Shown: one piece after another, positions 19,287 through 27,485 of the stretch
Layout of the letters: each line of letters starts with the position of its first letter
Position numbering within the stretch: position 1 is the first letter of the stretch
Assembly (NCBI RefSeq): GCF_900103645.1
Contig: NZ_FNHP01000002.1
Coordinates: 62,001-126,000 of the forward strand
Direction: 5' to 3'
Source of the DNA: Oryzisolibacter propanilivorax
Lineage (GTDB): Bacteria; Pseudomonadota; Gammaproteobacteria; Burkholderiales; Burkholderiaceae_C
DNA: 64,000 nt
Position numbers and translations under genes: made by a program
The notes under the pieces: generated by a model
What the model was told of the DNA's origin: nothing
Seen by the model: only the letters and a program-made list of their open reading frames with translations
The model's database searches: none

Positions 19287-20420
19287 TCACAGCCAGCCGG
19301 CCTGCGACAGCGAGCGCGACACCAGCTGGCCCATCAGCTGGTGCGTGTAGGGCGTGGGATGGAAGCCGTCGGAGAACGAGTAGTGCTGCCACCAGTCGGG
19401 CCCGCTGGCCCCCGCCGGCGGGTGGGCCGACAGCGCCGCCGCGGTGCAGGTGGCGAAGGTGTAGGTCGGCAGGCCCTTGGCGTCCACGCCGGTGACCGGG
19501 CACACCGGGGTGGTCACGTTGGTATAGGCGAACTGGGCCGGGTCGTTGATCTGGTCGCGGAACGAGCCGTAGAAATCGGCGATCACCACCCGCGCGTCGC
19601 CGGCGAACTGCTCGTTCAGCTTGGCGTTGAAGGCGCGCACCCAGCCGTCGAACAGGCCTTCGGCCTGCGCCGCGGCAGCCGCGCCATTGGCCTGGGCGAC
19701 GGCGCCCAGCACGGTGCGGAACTTCGGCGTCAGCGTCACCGGCGGCATGTTCAGGATGGCCACGCGCGGCGCGCCCTTGGCCAGCGCCTGAGTCTTGATG
19801 GTGGTGGCGAAGCGCACCGCCAGCGCCTGCATGTAGGCGCCGCCGGCCTGGGCCATGCCGGTGGGGCCGGCGGCCAGCAGCTGCTTCACGGTGGCTGCGT
19901 CCAGCACGCTGGACAGCAGCGCGGCGTAGCTGGCGCCGCCATCGCGTGGTGCGGCCAGGTAGGCGCTGATCAGGTCGGCGGCGTCGTTGCCGCCGCCATC
20001 GACCAGCAGCAGGTCGCCCGGCCCGTAGCCGGCAGCGCCGGCGTCGGCCAGTTGGCGCAGGATGGACTGCGGCCCGTTCGGGTTCTCGGTGAAATTGATC
20101 GCGCCCTTACCAACGGCATAGTTGGTGCAGTTGGCGCGCGTGGCCAGGGTGCCGCTGGTCAGGTCGTAGTGCGGGCACAGGCTCTGGCCGTAGCTGGTGG
20201 CCACGCGCTCGGGCCAGATGGGCGTGGAGCCGGCGCCAGTGGGTGCCGTGCCCTGCACGGTGAATTTCAGGCCAAAGGTGCCGCTGTCGGCCAGGCTGTC
20301 GCCGACCACCTTGACCGAGGTCACCGGCGCGGCCGGCGTGGTGTCGGCACCGCCGCCACCGCAGGCCGCAACCAGGCCCGCCGCCGCGGCCGCAGCCGCC
20401 CAATGCATGCGAAATTTCAT
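19287..20420 (-). CDS. SGNH/GDSL hydrolase family lipoprotein
   Basis: Secreted lipoprotein of 377 residues with lipobox LVAAC (Cys20). Unlike the relative at 17432, all SGNH blocks are intact: VVGDSLADSG (nucleophile Ser42), GGGNDAAD (Asn of block III) and SDGFHPTPYTH near the C-terminus (Asp/His). It is likely an extracytoplasmic esterase or lipase; the substrate is unknown. An ACGATCGT palindrome lies about 28-35 nt upstream of the start (20448-20455), possibly an operator. The OmpW-family gene follows at 38 nt. Confidence 0.88.
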   Translation of the reverse strand: MKFRMHWAAAAAAAGLVAACGGGGADTTPAAPVTSVKVVGDSLADSGTFGLKFTVQGTAPTGAGSTPIWPERVATSYGQSLCPHYDLTSGTLATRANCTNYAVGKGAINFTENPNGPQSILRQLADAGAAGYGPGDLLLVDGGGNDAADLISAYLAAPRDGGASYAALLSSVLDAATVKQLLAAGPTGMAQAGGAYMQALAVRFATTIKTQALAKGAPRVAILNMPPVTLTPKFRTVLGAVAQANGAAAAAQAEGLFDGWVRAFNAKLNEQFAGDARVVIADFYGSFRDQINDPAQFAYTNVTTPVCPVTGVDAKGLPTYTFATCTAAALSAHPPAGASGPDWWQHYSFSDGFHPTPYTHQLMGQLVSRSLSQAGWL

Positions 20421-20528
20421 CGAAGACTCCAGGGGGTTGGAAATAGTACGATCGTTCTTTTTTATATCCTAACCCTGGCGCAACGCCGGTTTCAGCGGGT
20501 AAACACCAGCAGACAAACCGGCGTCGGC

Positions 20529-22031
20529 CTATTCGCGCGGCACGCTGGCGCGCCGGTCGTCCTGCACCCAGTCCACCAGCGCATCCAGCGCCGGGCGCGC
20601 CGCCGGCGCCTGCGGGTGGTTGACGATGGCCACCACCACCCAGCGGCGCCCGCTGGCACCCAGCACATAGCCGGCCAGTGCCGTCACGTCGCGCAGTGTG
20701 CCGGTCTTCAGGTGCGCCGAGCCGGAGGCCTGGCCCGGGCGGCGGCGCAGCGTGCCGTCCACCCCGGTGATCGGCAGCGAGGACATCAGCTCGGGCATCA
20801 CCGGCGAGGCCCAGGCGTGCTGCAGCATGCGCGCCAGGCCGCCCGCGCTCAGGCGCGCGTCGCGGCTCAGGCCGGCGCCGTTGTCCATCATCAGCGGACC
20901 GCCGGCTTTCACGCGCTCGTCCCACCAGCGCGTCAGCAGCGCGCGCGCGGCGTCGAAGCTGCCACGCCCCTGGCGCTGCAGCGCCAGCGTCAGGAACAGC
21001 TGCTGGGTCATGACGTTGTTGCTGTACTTGTTGATGTCGCGCACCACCTCGGCCAGCGGCGGCGAGGCCACGCTGAACGCCGGCACCAGCCCGGCCGGTA
21101 CCTGTCCGTCGCGCACCCGCCCGGTCAGACTGCCGCCCAGCTCGCGCCACATGCCCTCGATGGCGCGCGCGGCAAAGCCTGGCGGGTCGGCCGGCGCGAT
21201 CGGCCACTGGCGCTCGCCACAAGCCGCCGGGTAGCTTCCTTGCAGGGTGATGCGCGCCGCATCCTGCAGCTGCGCGCGCAGCCCGGCGCGCCAGTCGCCG
21301 CAGGCACTGCCGGCGGGCGCCAGCGGCACGCTGGCCGGCAGCTCGACGTGCGCCAGCGGCGGCTCGTGGCTGATGCGCGCCACGCCGGCGGTGGCATCCG
21401 GCAAGAAGGTCAGGGTCAGAGTCTTGTAGTTCACCAGCAACGCATCCGGCGCGGCGTTGTACGGGCGCCAGGGCTCGCCGTCGAACTGCGCGGCGTCGTG
21501 CGGCGCGCTGTCGAAGGCGCTGCGGTCCAGCACGATGTCGCCCAGGATCACCGACACCCCCTGTGCGCGCAGGCGGCGCAGCAGCAGCCACAGCCGCTCG
21601 ACCACCAGCTGTGGGTCGCCCTGTCCCTGCACATAGACGTTGCCGCGCAGGGTGCCGCCCTGCGGCTGGGCGTCCAGGTAGACCGGCGTCTGCCAAGTGA
21701 AGGACGGGCCCAGCATGTCCAGCGCCGCGTAGGTGGTCACCAGCTTCATGACCGACGCCGGGTTCAGCGGCGCGTCCGGCTGCAGCGCCAGGCGCGGCGC
21801 GGCCCGGCCGTCGACCTCCATGACAACCGCCGACAGCGCCTCGCGCGGCACCTGGGCGCGGTTCAGCGCGGCCTCGACGGCTGGCGGCAGCAACGCCCCG
21901 GCGTGCGCCTTGTGCGGCACCGGCGCGGCAGCGCAGGCCGGCAGCACGGCACCTGTCGCCAGGCACAGCGCCAGCAGCGCCGGGCGCAGCCGGCGGATCG
22001 GGAAACGGACGGAGCAGGAAAAAACGGGCAT
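20529..22031 (-). CDS. dacB: D-alanyl-D-alanine carboxypeptidase/endopeptidase (PBP4)
   Basis: Periplasmic S13-family penicillin-binding protein (500 residues) that trims peptidoglycan cross-links and pentapeptides. Signal peptide at the N-terminus (about residues 1-35). Catalytic motifs are complete: SxxK as SVMK (Ser93, Lys96), SxN as SNN in KYSNNVMTQ, and KTG in AHLKTGTLRDV. It is divergent from tsaB. Confidence 0.95.
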   Translation of the reverse strand: MPVFSCSVRFPIRRLRPALLALCLATGAVLPACAAAPVPHKAHAGALLPPAVEAALNRAQVPREALSAVVMEVDGRAAPRLALQPDAPLNPASVMKLVTTYAALDMLGPSFTWQTPVYLDAQPQGGTLRGNVYVQGQGDPQLVVERLWLLLRRLRAQGVSVILGDIVLDRSAFDSAPHDAAQFDGEPWRPYNAAPDALLVNYKTLTLTFLPDATAGVARISHEPPLAHVELPASVPLAPAGSACGDWRAGLRAQLQDAARITLQGSYPAACGERQWPIAPADPPGFAARAIEGMWRELGGSLTGRVRDGQVPAGLVPAFSVASPPLAEVVRDINKYSNNVMTQQLFLTLALQRQGRGSFDAARALLTRWWDERVKAGGPLMMDNGAGLSRDARLSAGGLARMLQHAWASPVMPELMSSLPITGVDGTLRRRPGQASGSAHLKTGTLRDVTALAGYVLGASGRRWVVVAIVNHPQAPAARPALDALVDWVQDDRRASVPRE

Positions 22032-22080
22032 GGAAGCGTCAGTCTAGGTGCGGAGCGCGGGCGCCGATAATCGCCGGTCC

Positions 22081-22803
22081 ATGAATCTGCTTGCCTTCGA
22101 CACCAGCACCGACACCCTGTCCATCGCCGTGCAGCACGGCGACCGGGTGCTGGAGCACAGCGGGCCGGGCGCGGCGCAGGCCTCGACCACGCTGCTGCCC
22201 GCCATCCGCGCGCTGCTGCGCGACGCCGGCCTGTCGCTGGCCGACCTGCAGGCGCTGGTCTTCGGGCGCGGCCCGGGCTCTTTCACCGGGCTGCGCACCG
22301 CCTGCGCGGTGGCCCAGGGGCTGGCGTTCGGCGCGCGCGCCGGGCAGGGCCTGCCGGTGCTGCCCGTGGACACCCTGCTGGCGGTGGCCGAGCAGGCGCG
22401 TGCGCAGCACGGCTGCACGCGCGTGCTGGCGACACTGGACGCGCGCATGGACGAGGTTTATTGGGCGCCGTTCGAGTGGCAGTCTGCCGAAGGCGGTGGG
22501 CGCTGGCAGGCGCCGCCGGATTTTTCGCTGACCGCGCCCGAGGCGGTGGCCGTGCCCGCCGGCTGGACCGTCGCCGGCAACGCCCGCGCCGCCTACGGCG
22601 AGCGCCTAGCGCCCGCCGCGCCGCAGGTGGCCGCGCTGCCCACCGGCGCGGCGCTGCTGCGCCTGGCGCCGCAGCTACTGGCGCAGGGCGCGGCGGTGCC
22701 GGCCGAGGCGGCGCTGCCGCGCTACGTGCGCGACAAGGTGGCGCAGACCACCGCCGAGCGCGCGGCGGCGCGCAGTGCGGCGCAGGCCGGCGGAACGCCA
22801 TGA
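22081..22803 (+). CDS. tsaB: tRNA t6A biosynthesis protein TsaB
   Basis: Scaffold partner of TsaD in t6A37 tRNA modification (240 residues). ASKHA-fold protein recognised by MNLLAFDTSTDTLSIAV at the start and GRGPGSFTGLRTACAVAQGL near residue 65. A GATAAT box at 22066-22071 lies only ten bases before the ATG, so the transcript may be nearly leaderless. The stop overlaps the rimI start by 4 nt (ATGA), as in many beta-proteobacteria. Confidence 0.95.
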   Translation: MNLLAFDTSTDTLSIAVQHGDRVLEHSGPGAAQASTTLLPAIRALLRDAGLSLADLQALVFGRGPGSFTGLRTACAVAQGLAFGARAGQGLPVLPVDTLLAVAEQARAQHGCTRVLATLDARMDEVYWAPFEWQSAEGGGRWQAPPDFSLTAPEAVAVPAGWTVAGNARAAYGERLAPAAPQVAALPTGAALLRLAPQLLAQGAAVPAEAALPRYVRDKVAQTTAERAAARSAAQAGGTP

Positions 22804-23297
22804 GCCCGGCGCAGCCCCTGGCCCCGCAGCCCGACGCGCCGGCGGTGACGCATGCGCGCTTCGCGCTGCTCGGCATGGGGCTGCTGGACGCGCTGATGCA
22901 GGTCGAGCAGGCCGCCTATGCCCATCCCTGGTCACGCGGCAATTTCGTCGACGCCATGGCCGCCGGCTACCAGTGCCAGCTGCTGCTGGCCGAGGGCGAC
23001 GAAGTGCTGGGCTACTTCATCGCCATGCGCGGCGTGGACGAGGTGCATCTGCTCAACCTGACCGTCGCCCCCCGGCACCAGCGCCAGGGCTGGGCGCAGG
23101 TGCTGCTGGACGCGCTCGACCTGTGGGCGCGCAGCCAGGGCGCGCACTGGGTCTGGCTGGAGGTGCGCCAGAGCAACCAGCGCGCGCGCGCCATCTACGA
23201 GCGCCACGGCTACCGCTGCGTCGGCGAGCGCAAGCACTATTACCCGGCCGAGGACGGCCAGCGCGAGACCGCCATCGTGATGAGCCTGCCGCTATGA
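22800..23297 (+). CDS. rimI: Ribosomal protein S18-alanine N-acetyltransferase
   Basis: GNAT acetyltransferase of 165 residues that acetylates the N-terminal alanine of ribosomal protein S18. The acetyl-CoA loop reads RHQRQGWAQVLLDAL; LNLTVAP and the C-terminal ARAIYERHGYRCVGERKHYY are typical RimI segments. It is sandwiched by ATGA overlaps with tsaB upstream and the UDG-like gene downstream, a tightly coupled three-gene unit. Confidence 0.95.
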   Translation: MSPAQPLAPQPDAPAVTHARFALLGMGLLDALMQVEQAAYAHPWSRGNFVDAMAAGYQCQLLLAEGDEVLGYFIAMRGVDEVHLLNLTVAPRHQRQGWAQVLLDALDLWARSQGAHWVWLEVRQSNQRARAIYERHGYRCVGERKHYYPAEDGQRETAIVMSLPL

Positions 23298-24076
23298 CCC
23301 TGTCCCACCTGGACGCCCGCCAGCGCGCCATGCTGCAGGAAATGGGCATTGCCCTGCCGCTGCTGCAGCCGGCCCGCGCCGAGCGCGGCGCGCCGCCTGC
23401 AGCGGCCGGGCCGGCTGACGCCGCACCGGTTGCTGCCGCGCCACTGGCCGAAGAGGCCAGGGCCGGTGCGCGGCGCCCGGCCGGCACGCCGGTATCCGAT
23501 GCACCGCCGCCCGCTCCGGCGCAGCAGCAGCCAGCCGCCCCTGCCGCGGCCCGCCCGGCAGACGCCGCCCCGGCGCCTGTCGGCGAAGTGCTGCTGGGCC
23601 CGCTGCTGGCGCCCTACGCGCAGCAGGACGTCCCGGCCCCGGCCACCGGCGGCTGGCTGGTGCTGCTGGAATGTGCCCAGCCGGGTGACCCGCTGGCGGG
23701 CGACGCCGGCCGGCTGTTGCACCACATGCTGCGCGCCATGGGCCTGCACCACCAGCCGTGCACGCAGCTGGCGGCCCTGCTGCCGTCGTCCGCCCCCGCC
23801 AGCGCGCCGGGCCGGCCGCTGGCGCAGGTGCTGGCCGAACGCCAGCCGTGCATGGTGCTGCTGCTGGGCCTGGGTGCGGCACGCGCGGTGCTGGGCAGCC
23901 CGCAACCCCTGGCGCGCCTGCGCGCACGGCCGCACCGGCTGGCGGACGGCACGCCGGCGGCGGTCAGCCACGACCCGGCCTACCTGCTGCTCGCGCCCCA
24001 GGCCAAGGCTGGCGCCTGGCTGGACCTGTGCCGCGCACTGGCGCGGGTGCGCCCCGACAGCACCGCCCCCGGCTGA
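23294..24076 (+). CDS. Uracil-DNA glycosylase superfamily-like protein
   Basis: Protein of 260 residues: a low-complexity Ala/Pro-rich linker (about 30-95) followed by a domain resembling the C-terminal half of family 4 uracil-DNA glycosylases (MVLLLGLGAARAVLG, then a SHDPAYLL segment like the family's YHPxxLL motif). The N-terminal catalytic part of the fold is not evident, so glycosylase activity is doubtful. It overlaps rimI by 4 nt. In E. coli rimI is paired with holD, the clamp-loader psi subunit; whether this protein plays such a role is speculation. Confidence 0.6.
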   Translation: MTLSHLDARQRAMLQEMGIALPLLQPARAERGAPPAAAGPADAAPVAAAPLAEEARAGARRPAGTPVSDAPPPAPAQQQPAAPAAARPADAAPAPVGEVLLGPLLAPYAQQDVPAPATGGWLVLLECAQPGDPLAGDAGRLLHHMLRAMGLHHQPCTQLAALLPSSAPASAPGRPLAQVLAERQPCMVLLLGLGAARAVLGSPQPLARLRARPHRLADGTPAAVSHDPAYLLLAPQAKAGAWLDLCRALARVRPDSTAPG

Positions 24077-24120
24077 TCGCCCTTCGGCCCGCGCAGCCCG
24101 CCGCGCAGGCCGGCGGATGC

Positions 24121-24126
24121 CATAAT
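24121..24126 (+). promoter_or_regulatory. corA: Possible corA promoter (-10 box CATAAT)
   Basis: CATAAT followed by TTCACG lies 177 nt before the corA ATG, in the style of other -10 boxes here. No good -35 is visible. It would place the whole hairpin region within the corA leader. Confidence 0.35.
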
Positions 24127-24134
24127 TTCACGTT

Positions 24135-24165
24135 TGCCGCGCACGCCGTGCGCGGCACATTTTTT
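24135..24165 (+). terminator. Hairpin with T-tract upstream of corA
   Basis: TGCCGCGCAC-GCC-GTGCGCGGCA followed by CATTTTTT. It is either the terminator of the tsaB-rimI-UDG-like unit or an attenuator early in the corA leader, depending on where corA transcription starts. Confidence 0.7.
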
Positions 24166-24187
24166 CGCACCCACACCTTCATCCGCC

Positions 24188-24251
24188 ATGGAAAGCTGCC
24201 CGAGTCGGTAGCTTTCAGCCTCCCGAGCTGTCGCCGGTGCGGGCTGAAAGC
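24188..24251 (+). promoter_or_regulatory. corA: corA leader: mini-ORF over mutually exclusive hairpins
   Basis: Three segments compete: GAAAGCT (24191-24197) pairs with AGCTTTC (24210-24216) as one hairpin, while GCTTTCAGCC (24211-24220) pairs perfectly with GGCTGAAAGC (24242-24251) as an alternative. A seven-codon frame (MESCPSR, 24188-24211) covers the first hairpin. A C-rich, G-poor stretch (24251-24285) follows, like a Rho-loading site. Regulation of corA by this region is inferred. Confidence 0.5.
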
Positions 24252-24297
24252 GCCCCAGCCCCACCCGCACACGCCAAGAACACAGGGAGAGTGAGCC

Positions 24298-25284
24298 ATG
24301 CTCAACATCTTTTCGCTCGCCAATGGGCGACTGGTCCAGGAAGAGATCGAATCGCTGGAGGAGCTCAAGCGCTTCCAGCCCATCTGGGTCGATCTGCAGT
24401 CGTCCACGCCCGAGGAAAAGCGCTGGGTCATGCAGCACTACGGCCTGTCCATCCCGGCCGACGTGATGGACGAGGACATCGAGGAATCGGCGCGTTTCTA
24501 CGAAGAAGACAACGGCGAGCTGCATCTGCGCAGCGATTTCCTGGTCGATGACGACGAGGAGCCGCGCAGCGTGCGCGTAGCCTTCATCCTGAACCAGCAC
24601 AACGCCGAGCTGGCCAGCTGCGGCGTGCTGTTCTCCATCCACGACGAGGACATTCCAGTGTTCCGCCTGCTGCGCATGCGCGCGCGCCGCGCCCCGGGCC
24701 TGATCGAGGACGCCAAGGACGTGCTGCTGGCGCTGTTCGACACCGACGTGGAATATTCCGCCGACACGCTGGAGGGCATCTATGACGACCTCAAACAGGT
24801 CAGCGAGCAGGTGCTGGAGGGCAGTGTCACCGACGACTACGCGCAGACCGTGCTGGCCGACATCGCCTGGCAGGAAGACCTGAACGGACGCATCCGGCGC
24901 AACATGCTGGACACGCGCCGCGCGGTGAGCTTCATGATGCGCAGCAAGATGCTCGGCGCCGAGCAGTTCGAGGACGCGCGCCAGATCCTGCGCGACATCG
25001 AGTCGCTGGACAGCCACACCCAGTTTCTGTTCGACAAGATCAACTTCCTGATGGACGCGCTGGTGGGTTTTTTGAACATCAACCAGAACAAGATCATCAA
25101 GATCTTCTCGGTGGCCAGCGTGGCGCTGCTGCCGCCCACCCTAATCGCCAGCGTCTACGGCATGAACTTCCGCGTCATGCCCGAGCTGGAGTGGAAGTAC
25201 GGCTACGTCTACGTGCTGCTGCTGATGGTGGCCAGCGCCGTTGGGCCAATGCTGTATTTTCGCAAGCGCGGCTGGTTGAAGTAG
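24298..25284 (+). CDS. corA: Magnesium and cobalt transport protein CorA
   Basis: Pentameric Mg2+/Co2+ channel of the inner membrane (328 residues). A large cytoplasmic N-terminal funnel is followed by two C-terminal transmembrane helices; the selectivity motif GMN is at residues 288-290 (ASVYGMNFRVMPE), and the protein ends with basic residues (FRKRGWLK). The ATG at 24298 follows AGGGAGAG about nine bases upstream. A long structured leader precedes it (see the leader feature). Confidence 0.97.
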   Translation: MLNIFSLANGRLVQEEIESLEELKRFQPIWVDLQSSTPEEKRWVMQHYGLSIPADVMDEDIEESARFYEEDNGELHLRSDFLVDDDEEPRSVRVAFILNQHNAELASCGVLFSIHDEDIPVFRLLRMRARRAPGLIEDAKDVLLALFDTDVEYSADTLEGIYDDLKQVSEQVLEGSVTDDYAQTVLADIAWQEDLNGRIRRNMLDTRRAVSFMMRSKMLGAEQFEDARQILRDIESLDSHTQFLFDKINFLMDALVGFLNINQNKIIKIFSVASVALLPPTLIASVYGMNFRVMPELEWKYGYVYVLLLMVASAVGPMLYFRKRGWLK

Positions 25285-25286
25285 AG

Positions 25287-25395
25287 AACAACCCCCTGCG
25301 CGGCTGCGCCGCTTTCCCCCTTCTCTGGCGCGCGCTGCGCGCGCTGGGAAAGGGGACGACGCTGGTGGACGGGCAAAGCCGGATCCACGGCGTCT
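25287..25395. repeat. GC-rich hairpin repeat after corA
   Basis: Contains CCCCCTGCGCGGCTGCGCCG and, further on, GCGCGCGCTGCGCGCGC before AAAGGGGACG. It resembles GC-rich intergenic stem-loops frequent after genes in this family and may act as the corA terminator. Confidence 0.5.
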
Positions 25396-25411
25396 GCTGG
25401 CATAGGACGGC

Positions 25412-25467
25412 ACCTGAATTGGGGTCAGATTCCAATTAGCGCCTGAATGGGGCTCGGACTCCAATTG
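25412..25467. repeat. Tandem REP-like units (GGGTCAGATTCCAATT type)
   Basis: Two degenerate direct copies of about 28 nt, the first with AATTGG...CCAATT arms around GGTCAGATT. The same sequence recurs at 38287 and, partly, at 37822, near the broken RAYT transposase. Confidence 0.7.
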
Positions 25468-25501
25468 ACTGCCTGTCTTGCCTGCAGCGGTCTGGCAGCC
25501 A

Positions 25502-25565
25502 AGATTTTGCTACTCAATCAATAGCTGGAAGCCGTTGAAAGGCAAGGGCTGGAGGCACTTTCATG
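25502..25565. repeat. Palindromic repeat copy 6 (inverted orientation)
   Basis: Reverse complement contains GTGCCTCCAGCCCTTGCC, then TTTCAACGGCTTCCAGCTAT. Just downstream of the lipoprotein gene stop at 25589. Confidence 0.8.
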
Positions 25566-25588
25566 CCTCACAGCCCTGGCTGCTCCAC

Positions 25589-27271
25589 TCAGCGCTTGGT
25601 GCCCACGAACACCGTGTGCGCGCGCTGGCCCGAGACCTGCAGGCCGGCGGTCAGGATGCGCAGGCCCGACACGCGCCCTTCCTGGTCAAACAGCGCCGCC
25701 GCCGCGCCCGACTGCGACGGCCCGGTGGAGAGCTCGCAGCCGATGGTGTTGGACGGCACCAGGGTGCTGGCCAGGTAGCCAAAGGCTTCCACCCGGTACA
25801 GGTTCTGCGGCTTGCCGCTGTCGGTGGTGCCCAGCAGCGTGCCGACGATCTCGCAACCGTTGCTGGTGGTGCCGGTGATGGAGCCATCGGCCGCCACCGA
25901 GACGTTCACCGTATGCCCGCCGAAGCCGGTGCCGGCCATGGTGTAAGTGCCGACGATCATGTTGACGTTGGGCACCACCCCGGCAGGCAGGGCATACAGC
26001 GGGTCGGGCTGCATGATGAAGCCGGTCGGGTAGCCGCCCGGCTGGCTGACGTAGCTGTAGCTGCCGCTCATGCGCGTCGCGGCGCCGCTCTGGCCGGTGC
26101 TTTCCAGCACGGCATCGACCAGCACCCCGCCGACATAGCCGCCCTGGTAGTCGCCCGTGCCGCCGGCCAGGCGGTCGAAGAATACGCTGTCGTTGGCGCT
26201 GACGAAACGGTTCAGGCTGGCATCCTCATAGCGGATCAGCCGCCCATACAGCGCGTTGTGGTTGAAGCTGCTGTTGGTGTAGAAGAAGAAGCCCCCGTCG
26301 GGCAGCACCGAACCCCAGACGCTTTCGTCGCCGCGCACACCCGCGGGCAACTGCAGCGTGCCGGCCCAGTTGCCGGTGATGGACAGCGGCGTCGGCGACG
26401 GGATGACCGGCTGCTTGGGATCGGCCAGGCCGTTGAGCACATAGGTGTTGGGCGTACCGGTGGTGTTGCGCGTGAACATCCAGATGCCGTTCGGCGTCTG
26501 GCTGCCGGTGGCATAGCGCAGCACCGCGATGCCCGATTGCTGCGTGCCGGCGTAGGGCCCGCAGGTGGCCTCGTCGCCCACCAGGCTCATGCTGACCGAA
26601 TACAGCGCCGAGTCGGGCGCGCGCGGCGTCGCCGTGCCCTGCACGCTGCAGTTGCCTACCCGGCCGGACACCGTTCCGCGCAGCGAGATGCTCAGCACCC
26701 ACGATCCACCGAACAGGCCCGAGCCACGGTAGGTGCCGGCCAGCAGGTCGGCGCGCGCCGGGTAGTTGTTCAGCGCGCTGTAGCTCATCTTGAAGCTGGT
26801 CGGCGTGCCGGTGGCGGCCGCCGTCGCCGCCGGGCTGGTGTAGTTGCCGCTCAGAGTGGCGGGCTTGCCGGTGACCGGGTTGGACGAGGCCGTGCCGCGC
26901 AGCGTCAGGCCGTTGGCGAACTTGCCGTCCTGCACGGAGAAATAGGTGACGCCCGTGGCCTGCACGGTGGTCACGTCGGTGCGCAGCAGGCCGTACAGGC
27001 TGTCATAGCCGGCCGAACCGGCGGCGCCGCGCGCGAAATAGAACTCGCCGCCTTTGCCGTCCACGCCACCATCGACAAAACCGATCATGACGCGCTGCGC
27101 CGTGCCGGTGCCGGCCGTGCCCTCCCAGATGCCCGCCGGATATTGCTGCGTCCCGGGTGCCGGGCCGACTTCGGCGCCATCGTCCGAACCACCGCCACAG
27201 GCCGCCAGCGTGGCGACCATGGCGGTGCAAAGCAGTTGTCGGGCATGCAGGAGCAGGCGGGAAGAGCGCAT
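25589..27271 (-). CDS. Lipoprotein of unknown function with a duplicated domain
   Basis: Secreted lipoprotein of 560 residues (lipobox TLAAC, Cys25, then GGGSDD). I do not recognise the family. Two halves look homologous: each begins with a GIW/GNWxGT strand region (near residues 50 and 300), has a YGLL/YGRL segment, and ends with a GTYxxxGxFGG...GNC/NGC...GT block (LLAGTYRGSGLFGG and MIVGTYTMAGTGFGG), each containing two cysteines that could form a disulfide. Beta-rich and Gly/Thr/Ser-rich, consistent with a surface-exposed or periplasmic binding protein. The start 27271 gives a proper lipoprotein signal peptide. Confidence 0.75.
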   Translation of the reverse strand: MRSSRLLLHARQLLCTAMVATLAACGGGSDDGAEVGPAPGTQQYPAGIWEGTAGTGTAQRVMIGFVDGGVDGKGGEFYFARGAAGSAGYDSLYGLLRTDVTTVQATGVTYFSVQDGKFANGLTLRGTASSNPVTGKPATLSGNYTSPAATAAATGTPTSFKMSYSALNNYPARADLLAGTYRGSGLFGGSWVLSISLRGTVSGRVGNCSVQGTATPRAPDSALYSVSMSLVGDEATCGPYAGTQQSGIAVLRYATGSQTPNGIWMFTRNTTGTPNTYVLNGLADPKQPVIPSPTPLSITGNWAGTLQLPAGVRGDESVWGSVLPDGGFFFYTNSSFNHNALYGRLIRYEDASLNRFVSANDSVFFDRLAGGTGDYQGGYVGGVLVDAVLESTGQSGAATRMSGSYSYVSQPGGYPTGFIMQPDPLYALPAGVVPNVNMIVGTYTMAGTGFGGHTVNVSVAADGSITGTTSNGCEIVGTLLGTTDSGKPQNLYRVEAFGYLASTLVPSNTIGCELSTGPSQSGAAAALFDQEGRVSGLRILTAGLQVSGQRAHTVFVGTKR

Positions 27272-27426
27272 GGGGAAAGGGCCTCGTGCAGGCAATCGAA
27301 GGGTGACGGAATGCGCGCCGCGAGCGGGCAGCGCTGGGGTTCGGCGCATTATGCGCGGCACCTGCACGCATGGCAGCGTCCGCCTGTGAACAATGCACAA
27401 CCCGGACCGCGCCCGGCGGCGGCCCG

Positions 27427-27463
27427 AGAAAAAAGGCCCGGCCTCCCATGAAGGCCGGGCCTT
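27427..27463 (-). terminator. Rho-independent terminator of ssb
   Basis: On the minus strand AAGGCCCGGCCT and AGGCCGGGCCTTTTTT pair perfectly around TCATGGG; located just after the ssb stop. Confidence 0.85.
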
Positions 27464-27485
27464 GCAGCACGCAGGCGCGCCGCGC

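Larger units (their letters stand above)
25285..25588. other. Repeat-filled intergenic region after corA (304 bp)
   Basis: No gene seen. It holds a long GC-rich inverted-repeat stretch (25287-25395), two tandem REP units (25412-25467) and copy 6 of the palindromic repeat (25502-25565). Confidence 0.7.
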
